Source: Pseudomonas psychrophila
Lineage (GTDB): Bacteria; Pseudomonadota; Gammaproteobacteria; Pseudomonadales; Pseudomonadaceae
Direction: 5' to 3'
Length of the DNA stretch: 64,000 nucleotides
Assembly: GCF_001043005.1 (NCBI RefSeq)
Contig: NZ_JYKZ01000001.1
Span: forward strand, 744,001-808,000
Numbering within the stretch: position 1 is the first letter of the stretch; every line of letters begins with the position of its first letter. The position numbers were made by a program, and so were the translations under genes. Under the pieces are notes generated by a model. That model was not told where the DNA came from and did not search any database. It saw only the letters and a list, made by a program, of their open reading frames with translations. This document shows, piece by piece, positions 56,099 through 64,000 of the stretch.

Positions 56099-57718
56099 AT
56101 GAGCCTGTCACTGCTAAGCCGTTATGCGTTTTTTGCATGTTGCGTTTTGTTCACCCTCGCCAGCCTGCCGTTTATGCACCATGAGTGGTTATGGCCCTTT
56201 ACTGCCATCACTCTGGTGTTAAGCCTGCTGGGGATTTTCGACCTGCTGCAAAGCCCCCATGCCGTACGCCGCAACTACCCGATCCTGGGCAATATTCGCT
56301 ATTTGGTGGAAGCCATCCGCCCGGAAATTCGCCAATACCTGCTGGAATCTGACAGCGACGCGTTGCCCTTCTCACGTGCTCAACGCTCGCTTGTGTATTC
56401 GCGCGCCAAAAATGAAAGTGCCGACAAACCCTTCGGCACATTGGTTGACGTGTACCAGCCGGGCTTTGAGTTTATCGGCCACTCCATGCGTCCGGCCCCG
56501 CTGACCGATCCAGGCAGCTTTCGAATCGTGGTGGGCGGCCCGCAATGCAGCCAGCCGTACTCGGCGTCGATCTTCAATATTTCGGCCATGAGCTTTGGCT
56601 CGCTGAGTGCCAACGCCATTCGGGCCCTGAACCAGGGTGCCAAGCTCGGTAACTTTGCCCACGATACGGGGGAAGGCAGCATCAGTGCCTATCACCGTGA
56701 GAACGGTGGTGACCTGACGTGGGAACTTGGCAGCGGATACTTTGGCTGTCGCACCTCAGATGGGCGTTTCGATCCTGAGCGTTTTGCTGCCCAAGCCTGC
56801 ACCCCCCAAGTTCGGATGATCGAAATTAAAATGAGCCAGGGCGCCAAACCGGGCCATGGCGGTATTTTGCCCAAACACAAAGTGACCCAGGAAATTGCCG
56901 ACACACGCGGTGTACCCATGGGCGAAGACTGCATCTCACCTTCGCGCCACAGCGCGTTTTCGACCCCGATCGAACTGATGCAATTTATCGCGCAGTTGCG
57001 TGAGCTGTCCGGCGGCAAACCCGTAGGCTTCAAGTTTTGCCTGGGCCATCCCTGGGAGTTCATGGGGATCGCCAAGGCCATGCTCGAAACCGGAATCCTG
57101 CCGGACTTTATCGTTATCGATGGCAAGGAAGGCGGTACGGGCGCCGCCCCCGTAGAGTTCACCGACCACATTGGTGCTCCGCTGCGCGAAGGCTTGCTGT
57201 TCGTCCACAACACGCTGGTGGGCCTGAATCTGCGGGACAAGATCAAGCTGGGTGCCAGCGGCAAAATTGTCAGCGCCTTCGATATCGCCAGCGTGCTGGC
57301 CATTGGTGCCGACTGGGCAAACTCGGCCCGAGGCTTCATGTTCGCCGTAGGCTGCATTCAGTCGCAGAGCTGCCATACCAACAAGTGCCCCACTGGCGTG
57401 GCGACCCAGGACACCTTGCGCCAACGTGCCCTGGTAGTACCGGACAAGGCTCAGCGGGTTTTTCAATTCCACCGCAACACGCTCAAGGCCCTGGCCGAAA
57501 TGCTCGCGGCAGCAGGTCTGGAACACCCCGCCCAGCTCAATGCCAAGCACTTGGTGCGGCGCATGTCAGCCACCGAGATCAAGCTGTTCTCGCAACTGCA
57601 TGTGTTCCTCAAGCCCGGCGAACTGCTGACAGGAGAGGTTAATGGCGAGTTCTATTCGCGCATGTGGCAAATGGCACGGGCCGATAGCTTCGAGCCAAAC
57701 GACATCGCTGCGGCCTGA
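56099..57718 (+). CDS. FMN-binding glutamate synthase-like protein (GltB central-domain family)
   Basis: 539 residues. Two N-terminal membrane helices (about 5-24 and 30-50) precede a TIM-barrel FMN domain as in glutamate synthase: FNISAMSFGSLSANAIRALN, EIKMSQGAKPGHGG, IDGKEGGTGAAP and the Fe-S-type cysteines in GCIQSQSCHTNKCPTGVAT (C-x5-C-x4-C). It lacks the amidotransferase domain, so it cannot use glutamine by itself. The stand-alone membrane-bound family has no settled reaction. AGGA lies seven bases before the ATG. Confidence 0.9.
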   Translation: MSLSLLSRYAFFACCVLFTLASLPFMHHEWLWPFTAITLVLSLLGIFDLLQSPHAVRRNYPILGNIRYLVEAIRPEIRQYLLESDSDALPFSRAQRSLVYSRAKNESADKPFGTLVDVYQPGFEFIGHSMRPAPLTDPGSFRIVVGGPQCSQPYSASIFNISAMSFGSLSANAIRALNQGAKLGNFAHDTGEGSISAYHRENGGDLTWELGSGYFGCRTSDGRFDPERFAAQACTPQVRMIEIKMSQGAKPGHGGILPKHKVTQEIADTRGVPMGEDCISPSRHSAFSTPIELMQFIAQLRELSGGKPVGFKFCLGHPWEFMGIAKAMLETGILPDFIVIDGKEGGTGAAPVEFTDHIGAPLREGLLFVHNTLVGLNLRDKIKLGASGKIVSAFDIASVLAIGADWANSARGFMFAVGCIQSQSCHTNKCPTGVATQDTLRQRALVVPDKAQRVFQFHRNTLKALAEMLAAAGLEHPAQLNAKHLVRRMSATEIKLFSQLHVFLKPGELLTGEVNGEFYSRMWQMARADSFEPNDIAAA

Positions 57719-57739
57719 CGCCCACAAGGACAGAGCACC

Positions 57740-58024
57740 ATGTTGAAAGTGATCGCTGAAGACTTCATCAAGCCTGAACATCTGGAGACCGTTCGCCCGT
57801 GGTACGCCGAACTGGTAGAGAAGACCCGTCAGGAACCTCTGTGCATCGCGTATGACCTGTACGTGGACCACAAGGACCCCGGCCATTTCGTCTTTATCGA
57901 ACAATGGCCGGATCAGGCCGCTCTGGATGCCCATTGCCAAAGTGAGCATTTCCGCCGGCTGGTGCCATTGATCAACGCTCATCAATCAAAAGCCTGCACG
58001 TTTTTAATGATGCATGAATTTTAG
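57740..58024 (+). CDS. Antibiotic biosynthesis monooxygenase-like (YgiN/ABM family)
   Basis: 94 residues, a dimeric ferredoxin-like alpha/beta barrel of the ABM superfamily. The typical pattern is seen in CIAYDLYVDHKDPGHFVFIEQW and DAHCQSEHFRR. Members include quinol monooxygenases such as YgiN. It lies 21 bp after the FMN protein gene, so the two may act together on a quinone-like compound (inference). AAGGA is nine bases before the ATG. Confidence 0.85.
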   Translation: MLKVIAEDFIKPEHLETVRPWYAELVEKTRQEPLCIAYDLYVDHKDPGHFVFIEQWPDQAALDAHCQSEHFRRLVPLINAHQSKACTFLMMHEF

Positions 58025-58239
58025 ATAACGCGACCTTGAGCACGCCCTGTGGGTTTCAGTCGCTGATAACTTACAGGGCCGGGCCATATAACTTACCCGG
58101 CAAACAACAGCACTACATAATTAATACTTGATCCTGATTAATCGCTTAACTTGGCGCCCTGCCATCAATTCTTTAAACTTTTTACTGCCCTGCATCCTTC
58201 CTAGACTCCGTCTATTCGTCACTACAAGGATGTCAGTTA

Positions 58240-61200
58240 ATGCCCACCTCCCACTTAACGCCCCCCACCACTTTCACACCGGTTCTTGATTTAAAAGAGC
58301 TGGGTATTCATCACGACTTTATAAAAAACGTGGCGAGCGATACGTTAGGGCTATTGCCCGAGCGCCTTATCAAACGCCTGAATGAACACTCGTTCGACGT
58401 GCCCACGTGGTACACCGGCGCCCCCCTTTCACAACGCATGGCACTCAAGGCCACCCAGGCACTTAACCATCAATCACTCCAAGCACTGCACTCCACACTG
58501 GACCAGATCAGCACGGTCGATAGGTTCGCAGTGCCGCTTCTGGAACAGGCCTTGCTCAAGGCGTTTGGGACGGCCTGTGATGTCAATAAAAACGTCATCA
58601 GCCTCACCACACTCAATAGTTTTACCGATGAGATTGAACGCACCGACACACATACTCTGTTGCAGGCAGCCTTGCACAACTTCGAGGGGAATCAGGCCAG
58701 AGCACACGGTATTCCCTGGGGCTCCCACCTATGGGACTACAAGTCGACACACTCCAGCGATCCGGCTCCACACTCCATTCCCATCGAACCAACAGCCTTT
58801 GCGAAACTGTGCCGCGACCTTGATATCGGCGGCCGCTACCAACAGCATCTGCAGCGTATTTTTAACCCTCCAGGCAGCGTTGAAAAAAATCTGCTGGAGC
58901 AACGCTTTATCGAACACGAGCGCAACACACTCATGCTTCACGCTGATATTGCGCTCATGAAAAAAGACATCCTTGCGACCACGCACCGGACACTCATCGA
59001 TTACTGCAAGGGCCATGACAGCGTGCAGTTCAATGGCAACCCCCTCACGGTGGGGTCAATGAGCCTCGATGACATTGCCTTTCACTCGCTTATTGTTTTT
59101 CACGCGCCCTCACTTGAACAGGACTCCCGGTGTGTCATCTATATACCGGGTGACCCCGTCAGTGGCCTGAAGGAATACCCCAACCTCAGAAGTGCGCACA
59201 GTGATCTGATGTCAAAGATGGGAATTGAAAGTTATCGTCAATTCTTTGTCCATCTGGCCAGTCAATCCCAGAAGTTGAAGTTGAGTAAACGACTGACTGC
59301 CCGGTTCCAGCACTCAACTCGCGATCCGCTTTACATGCAGCATCAACCGATACCGCTCAATCTGTTCCGGCATCTTTATCAAAAAAAAACCGGGCAGCTG
59401 TTTAACGATGCCCGTTTTTTGGCCGTACCCACCGCCGAAAAAAACCGCCTGACGTTGATTGACCGTCTCGAGCATTACTTGGACGTCACCCTGAATATTC
59501 TGAATGTCGAAGCGCTTTTTGTTCCGGGGCTTGGGGAAGTGATGATGGTGGTTTTTGCCGCGCAAATGATGACCGAGGTCTATCACGGTATTGAAGCCTG
59601 GGAGCAGGATGAAAAAGAACACGCCTGGTCCTATACAAAAGACGTACTGATGAATCTGGCCTTTGTGGCCGTCGCCGGCAAAGTAGCCTCCGAAATTACC
59701 AGGCCGGCTGCGGTGCGAGTGTCTCCATTCGTGGAAGAAATGGATGTCATAGAGCTTCCTGGCGGCAAGACACAATTATGGAAGCCCGACCTCACCCCCT
59801 TTGAACACGACATTGATCCAGGTGCATCAGAAGGCCCCGACAACCAGGGGCTGTACACCCACGAGGGCAAATCTTACCTGGCGCTGGAAGGCAAAAACTA
59901 CCGGGTGCAAAAAACTGCCGAAGGCACCTGGCGTCTGCAACACCCCACCGATCCCGAGCACTATGCGCCGCCTATCGACCCTAACGGTCACGGGGCCTGG
60001 ATCCATGAAGCAGAAGAGCTTTCTCAATGGAGCGAATCAACGCTGGTGCGCCGCCTTGATCCGTCGTTAAGCGACCTGAGCGACGAGCAGGCCCGGTACC
60101 TGATGCACGCCAGCCAGACCGACAGCGCCCTTTTGCGTCAGGCCTATCGTGACCTCGCGCCACCGCCTGCCCTGCTTGAAGACGGGATTACACGGTTCAA
60201 ACTCAAACAGCACCTTGAGCAGTTCATCCAGAAAATGCGGACTCACGACACCACCGCCGACCCGCTCCTGCAACTTCAAGTGCTGGTTGACGTCGATTTA
60301 TGGCCACGCTCCAAAGCCTTGCGTTGCCTGGACAGCGAGGGCAAAACCATCATTGAGTATGGCAATGGGAGCCCCGCTAAAGTGCCTGTCATTCAAATAC
60401 TCGACAGTCAGATACGCCGTGGTGAACTGTTGAAAAGCGTACTGCTGTCACTGGATGACAACGAGGTGCGGGCCCTCACAGGTAATGGCCTTGCCGCCAG
60501 CATTGAAGAAAAGGTCCAACGACTGAGTACAAAAATTGCTGACCGGGCCGAGCAACTGAGTGATGACCTGTTTCGATCACTGTATGCCCGATCGAACCGC
60601 TCCATAGACCCTCTGGTCATGAAACTGATAACCACCTGGCCAGGGCTGCCCGTGCCTGTGGCCACCGAGCTGGTTGACGCCACCACCTCTGCCGAGCGGT
60701 GGGCGCTGGAAGACGGCGTGCGCATTCCTTTGCCCGTGGCCGAAGAGGCCAGGCTGTATGTCGAAGAGGTGCGGCTGGCCCACGCCTGTGACGACTTTTA
60801 CTTTGATTACGACAACAACCCCGATACGCAAAAGTTGATTCTGCACAGCCTCGAAAAAATGCCTGGCTGGTCGCCTGAGGTCAGGCTCGAAGTCCGTGAC
60901 AAAACGTTGTCAGGTGCCTTGCTCGATGAGGTTGGGCCTCGGAATGCACCGCTTCGCAAAGTCCTTGTCAAAGTCGGCAGTCGTTACCTGACCTACAACG
61001 CCAGCGAGCACATGTTGCATGGACTGGACGATATCTACGCCTCGGTCTTGCACGCCCTGCCCGATCAAGAGCGCGCAGCGCTTGGCTTTCCCCACACAGG
61101 ACAAGGCCAGGCGCTGAAAGAGGCGCTGGTCGAACGCCCCGGGTTGGATCGACGGGCACTGAGTAAAGTGCTGGGGTTCAAACCCACGACGCTTAAAACG

Positions 61201-63240
61201 GAGTCGCCCTTGCAGTTGGCCAAAGGACGTATCCGGTACCCCGTAATTGATCAAGAAGCCATACGCTGTGGCCGTGCACCTTTCACCTGCTTCAGGGCCA
61301 GTCCAAGAAGGGTCAGGCATCTGAAATCCAAGATGTTCCCCATGCATACCAATGAGGTTGTAGAACGCTTTCTGGAACTTGAAAGCCTCTACAGCCGCGC
61401 AGGGCTGGCCCGGCTGGAGGCCCTGAACAAAGAGTACAAGGCGCTTAAAGAGTCCCTTTCCGAGTGGATAAACGGACCTCTGGAAATGGTTCAGGTCAAC
61501 GAGTCCCACCTCCGTCCCGTACATATCCGCGACAAGACCCGTGCCGCCAACAAAATCATCAGATGCTGGCAGCGCAGCTCCGGCATGGGCACCGAGTTCC
61601 CTGGCGCCAGACTCAATATCACCAACCTGAATCTGGCCAGGTTACCGGCCCTCAATGCCGACTTCAGTCACGTCACTTCGCTGCAAATGAGCGACATGTA
61701 TCTGCACGAAAGCATTGACCCGTTCCTGGCCCAATTCCCGAATCTGCAGGAGCTGAAATTTGAATCGGCCCACCTTGAGGCCCTCCCGGCATCACTGTTC
61801 AACTTGCAGGAGTTGAAACAGCTTCACCTGTCGAAAAACCGGATTACGCTGACGCCTGAAGCGGCAGAAAAATTGTCAGCCCTGAAAAAACTCAGGGTGC
61901 TCAACCTGAGCAGCAACCCGCTCGGCAACCTTCCTGATTTCACACAGATGACCGAGCTGGCACGTCTGGACTTGAGAGCCACCGGGCTCACACAGTGGCC
62001 GGAGGGCATTGAGCACCTGCCGTTTCTGAAGCACCTGGATCTGCGCAACAATAGCCTGACGGCACTGCCCCAAGGTTATTTCCAGATACCCGTGCAAAGG
62101 CTAAGAAACACCTTCTTGCACGATAATCCTTTTGATAACTCGACCTGGGATGCAATCAACGCACACCGGACCCGCCAGGGGCTGGCCCTGGAGCGACGCG
62201 TGCACGCGCCCATACCCACCCACCATGTCAATCTCTGGCTCGACCCCTCTCTGACGGAGTCCGAACGGGTCCTGAAAACGGCTATCTGGACGGCATTGGA
62301 AGCTGAGCCCAACGCCGAAAACTTCTTCAGGGTCATTCGCGATCTCGTGGTTTCTGCTGACTTTCAACACGACCGCCAACAGTTGACCGAGAAAGTCTGG
62401 AAAGTATTGGAATGCGCCGCAGAAGACGCGGGGTATCGAGAAGAAGTGTTCGCAAGCTCACTTGAGAACGAAACATGCGTTGATCGTACCTCGACCATTT
62501 TCAGCCGCTTCGGGTTCAAGTTTTTGCTGCGCGAAGCATTACTGGCCGAAGGCAGTGACAAAGAAACCAGATTGCTCGCGCTCATGAAGGGTCGAGTGCG
62601 TTTACTTGAACTGGACGATATCGCCCAAACTCAAGTCGCCCTGCAACACCATGCTTACCGGTCAGCCGTGAGCGAGCACGTGTTGTCACCCGAGCAAATA
62701 TCAAGGCTTGAACCTGACGAGCTGGAAGTAAAGCTGATCTATCAAGTGGACCTGGCGCAGCGCCTTGAGTTGCCATGGCAACCGTCGCACATGCAATTCA
62801 GGGCGATTGCAAAAATATCCCCGGCGCAGATCGAGGAGGCTTATCACATTGTGCTCAACAAGGAGACCGTACACGGATACATGGCTAAAAAGCTGCTGGA
62901 GGAAGGTATCTGGCGTGACCACATCCAGTCGGCATACAGCGCGGACATAAAAGCCGGCAACCTTGTTTTTGAGCAACGTTACGTGGATCTGGAAACCCTT
63001 CAGGAGAAACAGCAGCGGTGGGTGGACACCGTGGGCAGCGATGACACTGACGCACGGTGGTTGCTGCAACGGGAACTTCAACAACTGGCGCAACGCCTGA
63101 ATATCGATCAAACCCGAGTTTTCACGGGTGCCCCCATGCCAGAAGCAGACTATTACGCCGAACTTGAAAACATCGACCGGCACAAGAAGAAAACCCTGGA
63201 ACGCATTACCCAGAACATCCTTGATACAAAAACTCGATAG
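58240..63240 (+). CDS. Dermonecrotic-toxin-like / LRR / NEL-type E3 ubiquitin ligase protein
   Basis: 1666 residues. The N-terminal about 560 residues fit the DUF6543 dermonecrotic-toxin-like region with two hydrophobic stretches (about 425-450 and 468-490). Residues about 1125-1290 are leucine-rich repeats (LQELKQLHLSKNRITL, LRVLNLSSNPLGNLP, LKHLDLRNNSLTALP). The C-terminal 350 residues match the NEL domain of IpaH/SspH effectors, with the catalytic motif C-V-D-R at Cys1413. No secretion signal or T3SS gene is visible. AAGGA lies nine bases before the ATG. Such proteins are predicted effectors ubiquitinating host proteins. Confidence 0.9.
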   Translation: MPTSHLTPPTTFTPVLDLKELGIHHDFIKNVASDTLGLLPERLIKRLNEHSFDVPTWYTGAPLSQRMALKATQALNHQSLQALHSTLDQISTVDRFAVPLLEQALLKAFGTACDVNKNVISLTTLNSFTDEIERTDTHTLLQAALHNFEGNQARAHGIPWGSHLWDYKSTHSSDPAPHSIPIEPTAFAKLCRDLDIGGRYQQHLQRIFNPPGSVEKNLLEQRFIEHERNTLMLHADIALMKKDILATTHRTLIDYCKGHDSVQFNGNPLTVGSMSLDDIAFHSLIVFHAPSLEQDSRCVIYIPGDPVSGLKEYPNLRSAHSDLMSKMGIESYRQFFVHLASQSQKLKLSKRLTARFQHSTRDPLYMQHQPIPLNLFRHLYQKKTGQLFNDARFLAVPTAEKNRLTLIDRLEHYLDVTLNILNVEALFVPGLGEVMMVVFAAQMMTEVYHGIEAWEQDEKEHAWSYTKDVLMNLAFVAVAGKVASEITRPAAVRVSPFVEEMDVIELPGGKTQLWKPDLTPFEHDIDPGASEGPDNQGLYTHEGKSYLALEGKNYRVQKTAEGTWRLQHPTDPEHYAPPIDPNGHGAWIHEAEELSQWSESTLVRRLDPSLSDLSDEQARYLMHASQTDSALLRQAYRDLAPPPALLEDGITRFKLKQHLEQFIQKMRTHDTTADPLLQLQVLVDVDLWPRSKALRCLDSEGKTIIEYGNGSPAKVPVIQILDSQIRRGELLKSVLLSLDDNEVRALTGNGLAASIEEKVQRLSTKIADRAEQLSDDLFRSLYARSNRSIDPLVMKLITTWPGLPVPVATELVDATTSAERWALEDGVRIPLPVAEEARLYVEEVRLAHACDDFYFDYDNNPDTQKLILHSLEKMPGWSPEVRLEVRDKTLSGALLDEVGPRNAPLRKVLVKVGSRYLTYNASEHMLHGLDDIYASVLHALPDQERAALGFPHTGQGQALKEALVERPGLDRRALSKVLGFKPTTLKTESPLQLAKGRIRYPVIDQEAIRCGRAPFTCFRASPRRVRHLKSKMFPMHTNEVVERFLELESLYSRAGLARLEALNKEYKALKESLSEWINGPLEMVQVNESHLRPVHIRDKTRAANKIIRCWQRSSGMGTEFPGARLNITNLNLARLPALNADFSHVTSLQMSDMYLHESIDPFLAQFPNLQELKFESAHLEALPASLFNLQELKQLHLSKNRITLTPEAAEKLSALKKLRVLNLSSNPLGNLPDFTQMTELARLDLRATGLTQWPEGIEHLPFLKHLDLRNNSLTALPQGYFQIPVQRLRNTFLHDNPFDNSTWDAINAHRTRQGLALERRVHAPIPTHHVNLWLDPSLTESERVLKTAIWTALEAEPNAENFFRVIRDLVVSADFQHDRQQLTEKVWKVLECAAEDAGYREEVFASSLENETCVDRTSTIFSRFGFKFLLREALLAEGSDKETRLLALMKGRVRLLELDDIAQTQVALQHHAYRSAVSEHVLSPEQISRLEPDELEVKLIYQVDLAQRLELPWQPSHMQFRAIAKISPAQIEEAYHIVLNKETVHGYMAKKLLEEGIWRDHIQSAYSADIKAGNLVFEQRYVDLETLQEKQQRWVDTVGSDDTDARWLLQRELQQLAQRLNIDQTRVFTGAPMPEADYYAELENIDRHKKKTLERITQNILDTKTR

Positions 63241-63400
63241 ACCATTTGCAAGGAGTAATATCAGCTCCCTGGTCACACACATTGCGGCTATGCGCAGCCT
63301 TTGCATTTAAGCGCTATTAGCGTCACCCTGCGCGCCGCCAACAGGTGGCGTGCAATCTGAACTGCGCCCATTTTTATTCATTTTTTTCTGAGTACTCGCC

Positions 63401-64000
63401 GTGATACTTAACGGACGCGACCACCGCATCGACTTCTTTCGCGGGCTGGCGCTGATTTTTATCTTCTGGGATCACATCCCGCACAACCCGCTGGCTGAAT
63501 TGACGGTGCGAAATTTCGGCCTTAGTGATGCGGCTGAGATTTTTGTATTTCTGGCCGGTTATGCCGCAGTGCTGGCCTACGGAAAAATTGCTCAACGCGA
63601 TGGATTCCTGATCGCCAGCGTGAAAATCCTGCGCCGTGCCTGGGTGCTGTACGTGGTTCATATCTTCCTGCTGGCGGTGCTGATGGGCATTGTGTTTTAT
63701 GCCAACAACCACGTCGAAACCCGCGATCTGGTGCAGGAGATGGGTTTGCAGTACTTCTTGAGTAACCCGCAACAGGCCCTGACCGACGAGTTGTTGCTGC
63801 GTTTCAAACCCAACCTGATGGACCCGCTCCCTCTCTATATCGTGCTGCTGCTCGGATTGCCGCTGGTGCTGCCGATGCTGCTGCGCAAAGCCGTTTATGT
63901 AGTGGCCGTGTCTCTGGCGCTGTACCTGCTAGCTCCTGTGTGGAACCTGGCGGCCCAGGAAGGCGGGGTATGGTTTTTCAACCCGATGGCCTGGCAGTTC
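63401..64000 (+). CDS. opgC: OpgC-type acyltransferase (partial, runs off the right edge)
   Basis: The first 200 codons of an OpgC-family protein. GRDHRIDFFRGLALIFIFWD and the following HIPHNP are the characteristic start, with Arg, Asp and His of the membrane acyltransferase fold, and several membrane helices follow. OpgC adds succinyl groups to osmoregulated periplasmic glucans. The start is GTG at 63401 with only a weak ribosome site. The end lies outside the window. Confidence 0.88.
   Translation, partial: MILNGRDHRIDFFRGLALIFIFWDHIPHNPLAELTVRNFGLSDAAEIFVFLAGYAAVLAYGKIAQRDGFLIASVKILRRAWVLYVVHIFLLAVLMGIVFYANNHVETRDLVQEMGLQYFLSNPQQALTDELLLRFKPNLMDPLPLYIVLLLGLPLVLPMLLRKAVYVVAVSLALYLLAPVWNLAAQEGGVWFFNPMAWQF

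Noticed and set aside
58025..58239. A possible hrp box or other T3SS promoter before the NEL-protein gene
   Set aside because: I found no GGAACC-N16-CCAC-type pair; two ATAACTTAC copies there are too short to interpret.

Overview
The window is a stretch of Pseudomonas chromosome, most likely from the P. fluorescens lineage. The evidence is the gene families and gene order (dcd-apbC-metG-nth, argG-motY-pyrC-rnt-prx-bfd-bfr-grxD-argF, glpFKRD, aatJQMP-aauSR, metE/metR), the long inverted intergenic repeats with REP-like cores such as GTGGGAACGAGC, and a codon usage of moderately high GC. It carries about 55 protein genes. I see no rRNA, tRNA, IS element, prophage or CRISPR array.

Layout, left to right. 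Positions 1-11.8 kb hold dinG, envelope genes (a CopD-like membrane protein, a collagen-like secreted protein with a DUF1145 partner, an OmpA-type lipoprotein), a run of small genes (DUF6231, YchJ, an LEA-14-like lipoprotein, a His-rich SEC-C miniprotein), a GSH-transferase-like oxidoreductase, the penicillin-acylase-family QuiP homologue and an M14-type succinylglutamate desuccinylase/aspartoacylase relative. Positions 11.9-18.8 kb hold dcd, a cold-shock gene, apbC, metG, a solitary soluble RnfB and nth. At 18.9-21.2 kb an orphan NarL/BvgA-type response regulator faces a 1.6-kb AT-rich, strikingly G-poor segment that contains one orphan membrane-protein gene. Positions 21.3-30.7 kb hold argG, motY, pyrC-rnt, a 2-Cys peroxiredoxin, bfd, bfr, grxD, argF, an orphan ABC ATPase and ybaK. 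Here an ArgR site overlaps the argF promoter and a Fur-like box precedes bfd.

Positions 31.0-43.5 kb combine glycerol and acidic amino-acid metabolism. The regulon glpF-glpK-glpR-glpD has candidate GlpR operators. The aatJQMP transporter is followed by its aauSR two-component system, and two TTCGG-N4-CCGAA-type palindromes lie upstream of a sigma-54 promoter before aatJ. The block ends with glpM, which is thus separated from glpD by the aat/aau genes.

Positions 43.6-64 kb are the accessory-rich part. They hold a split TcA insecticidal-toxin subunit (TcaA-like plus TcaB-like) with no TcB/TcC genes in view, then the divergent metE/metR pair, small enzymes (GNAT, LysE-type exporter, Nudix), an FMN-binding GltB-like protein with a small monooxygenase, and a 1666-residue protein joining a dermonecrotic-toxin-like N-terminal region, leucine-rich repeats and a NEL-type E3 ubiquitin-ligase domain with a C-x-D-R motif. 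The window ends inside an OpgC-type acyltransferase gene. The least explained parts are the G-depleted islet at 19.5-21.2 kb, the two toxin loci and the solitary RnfB.
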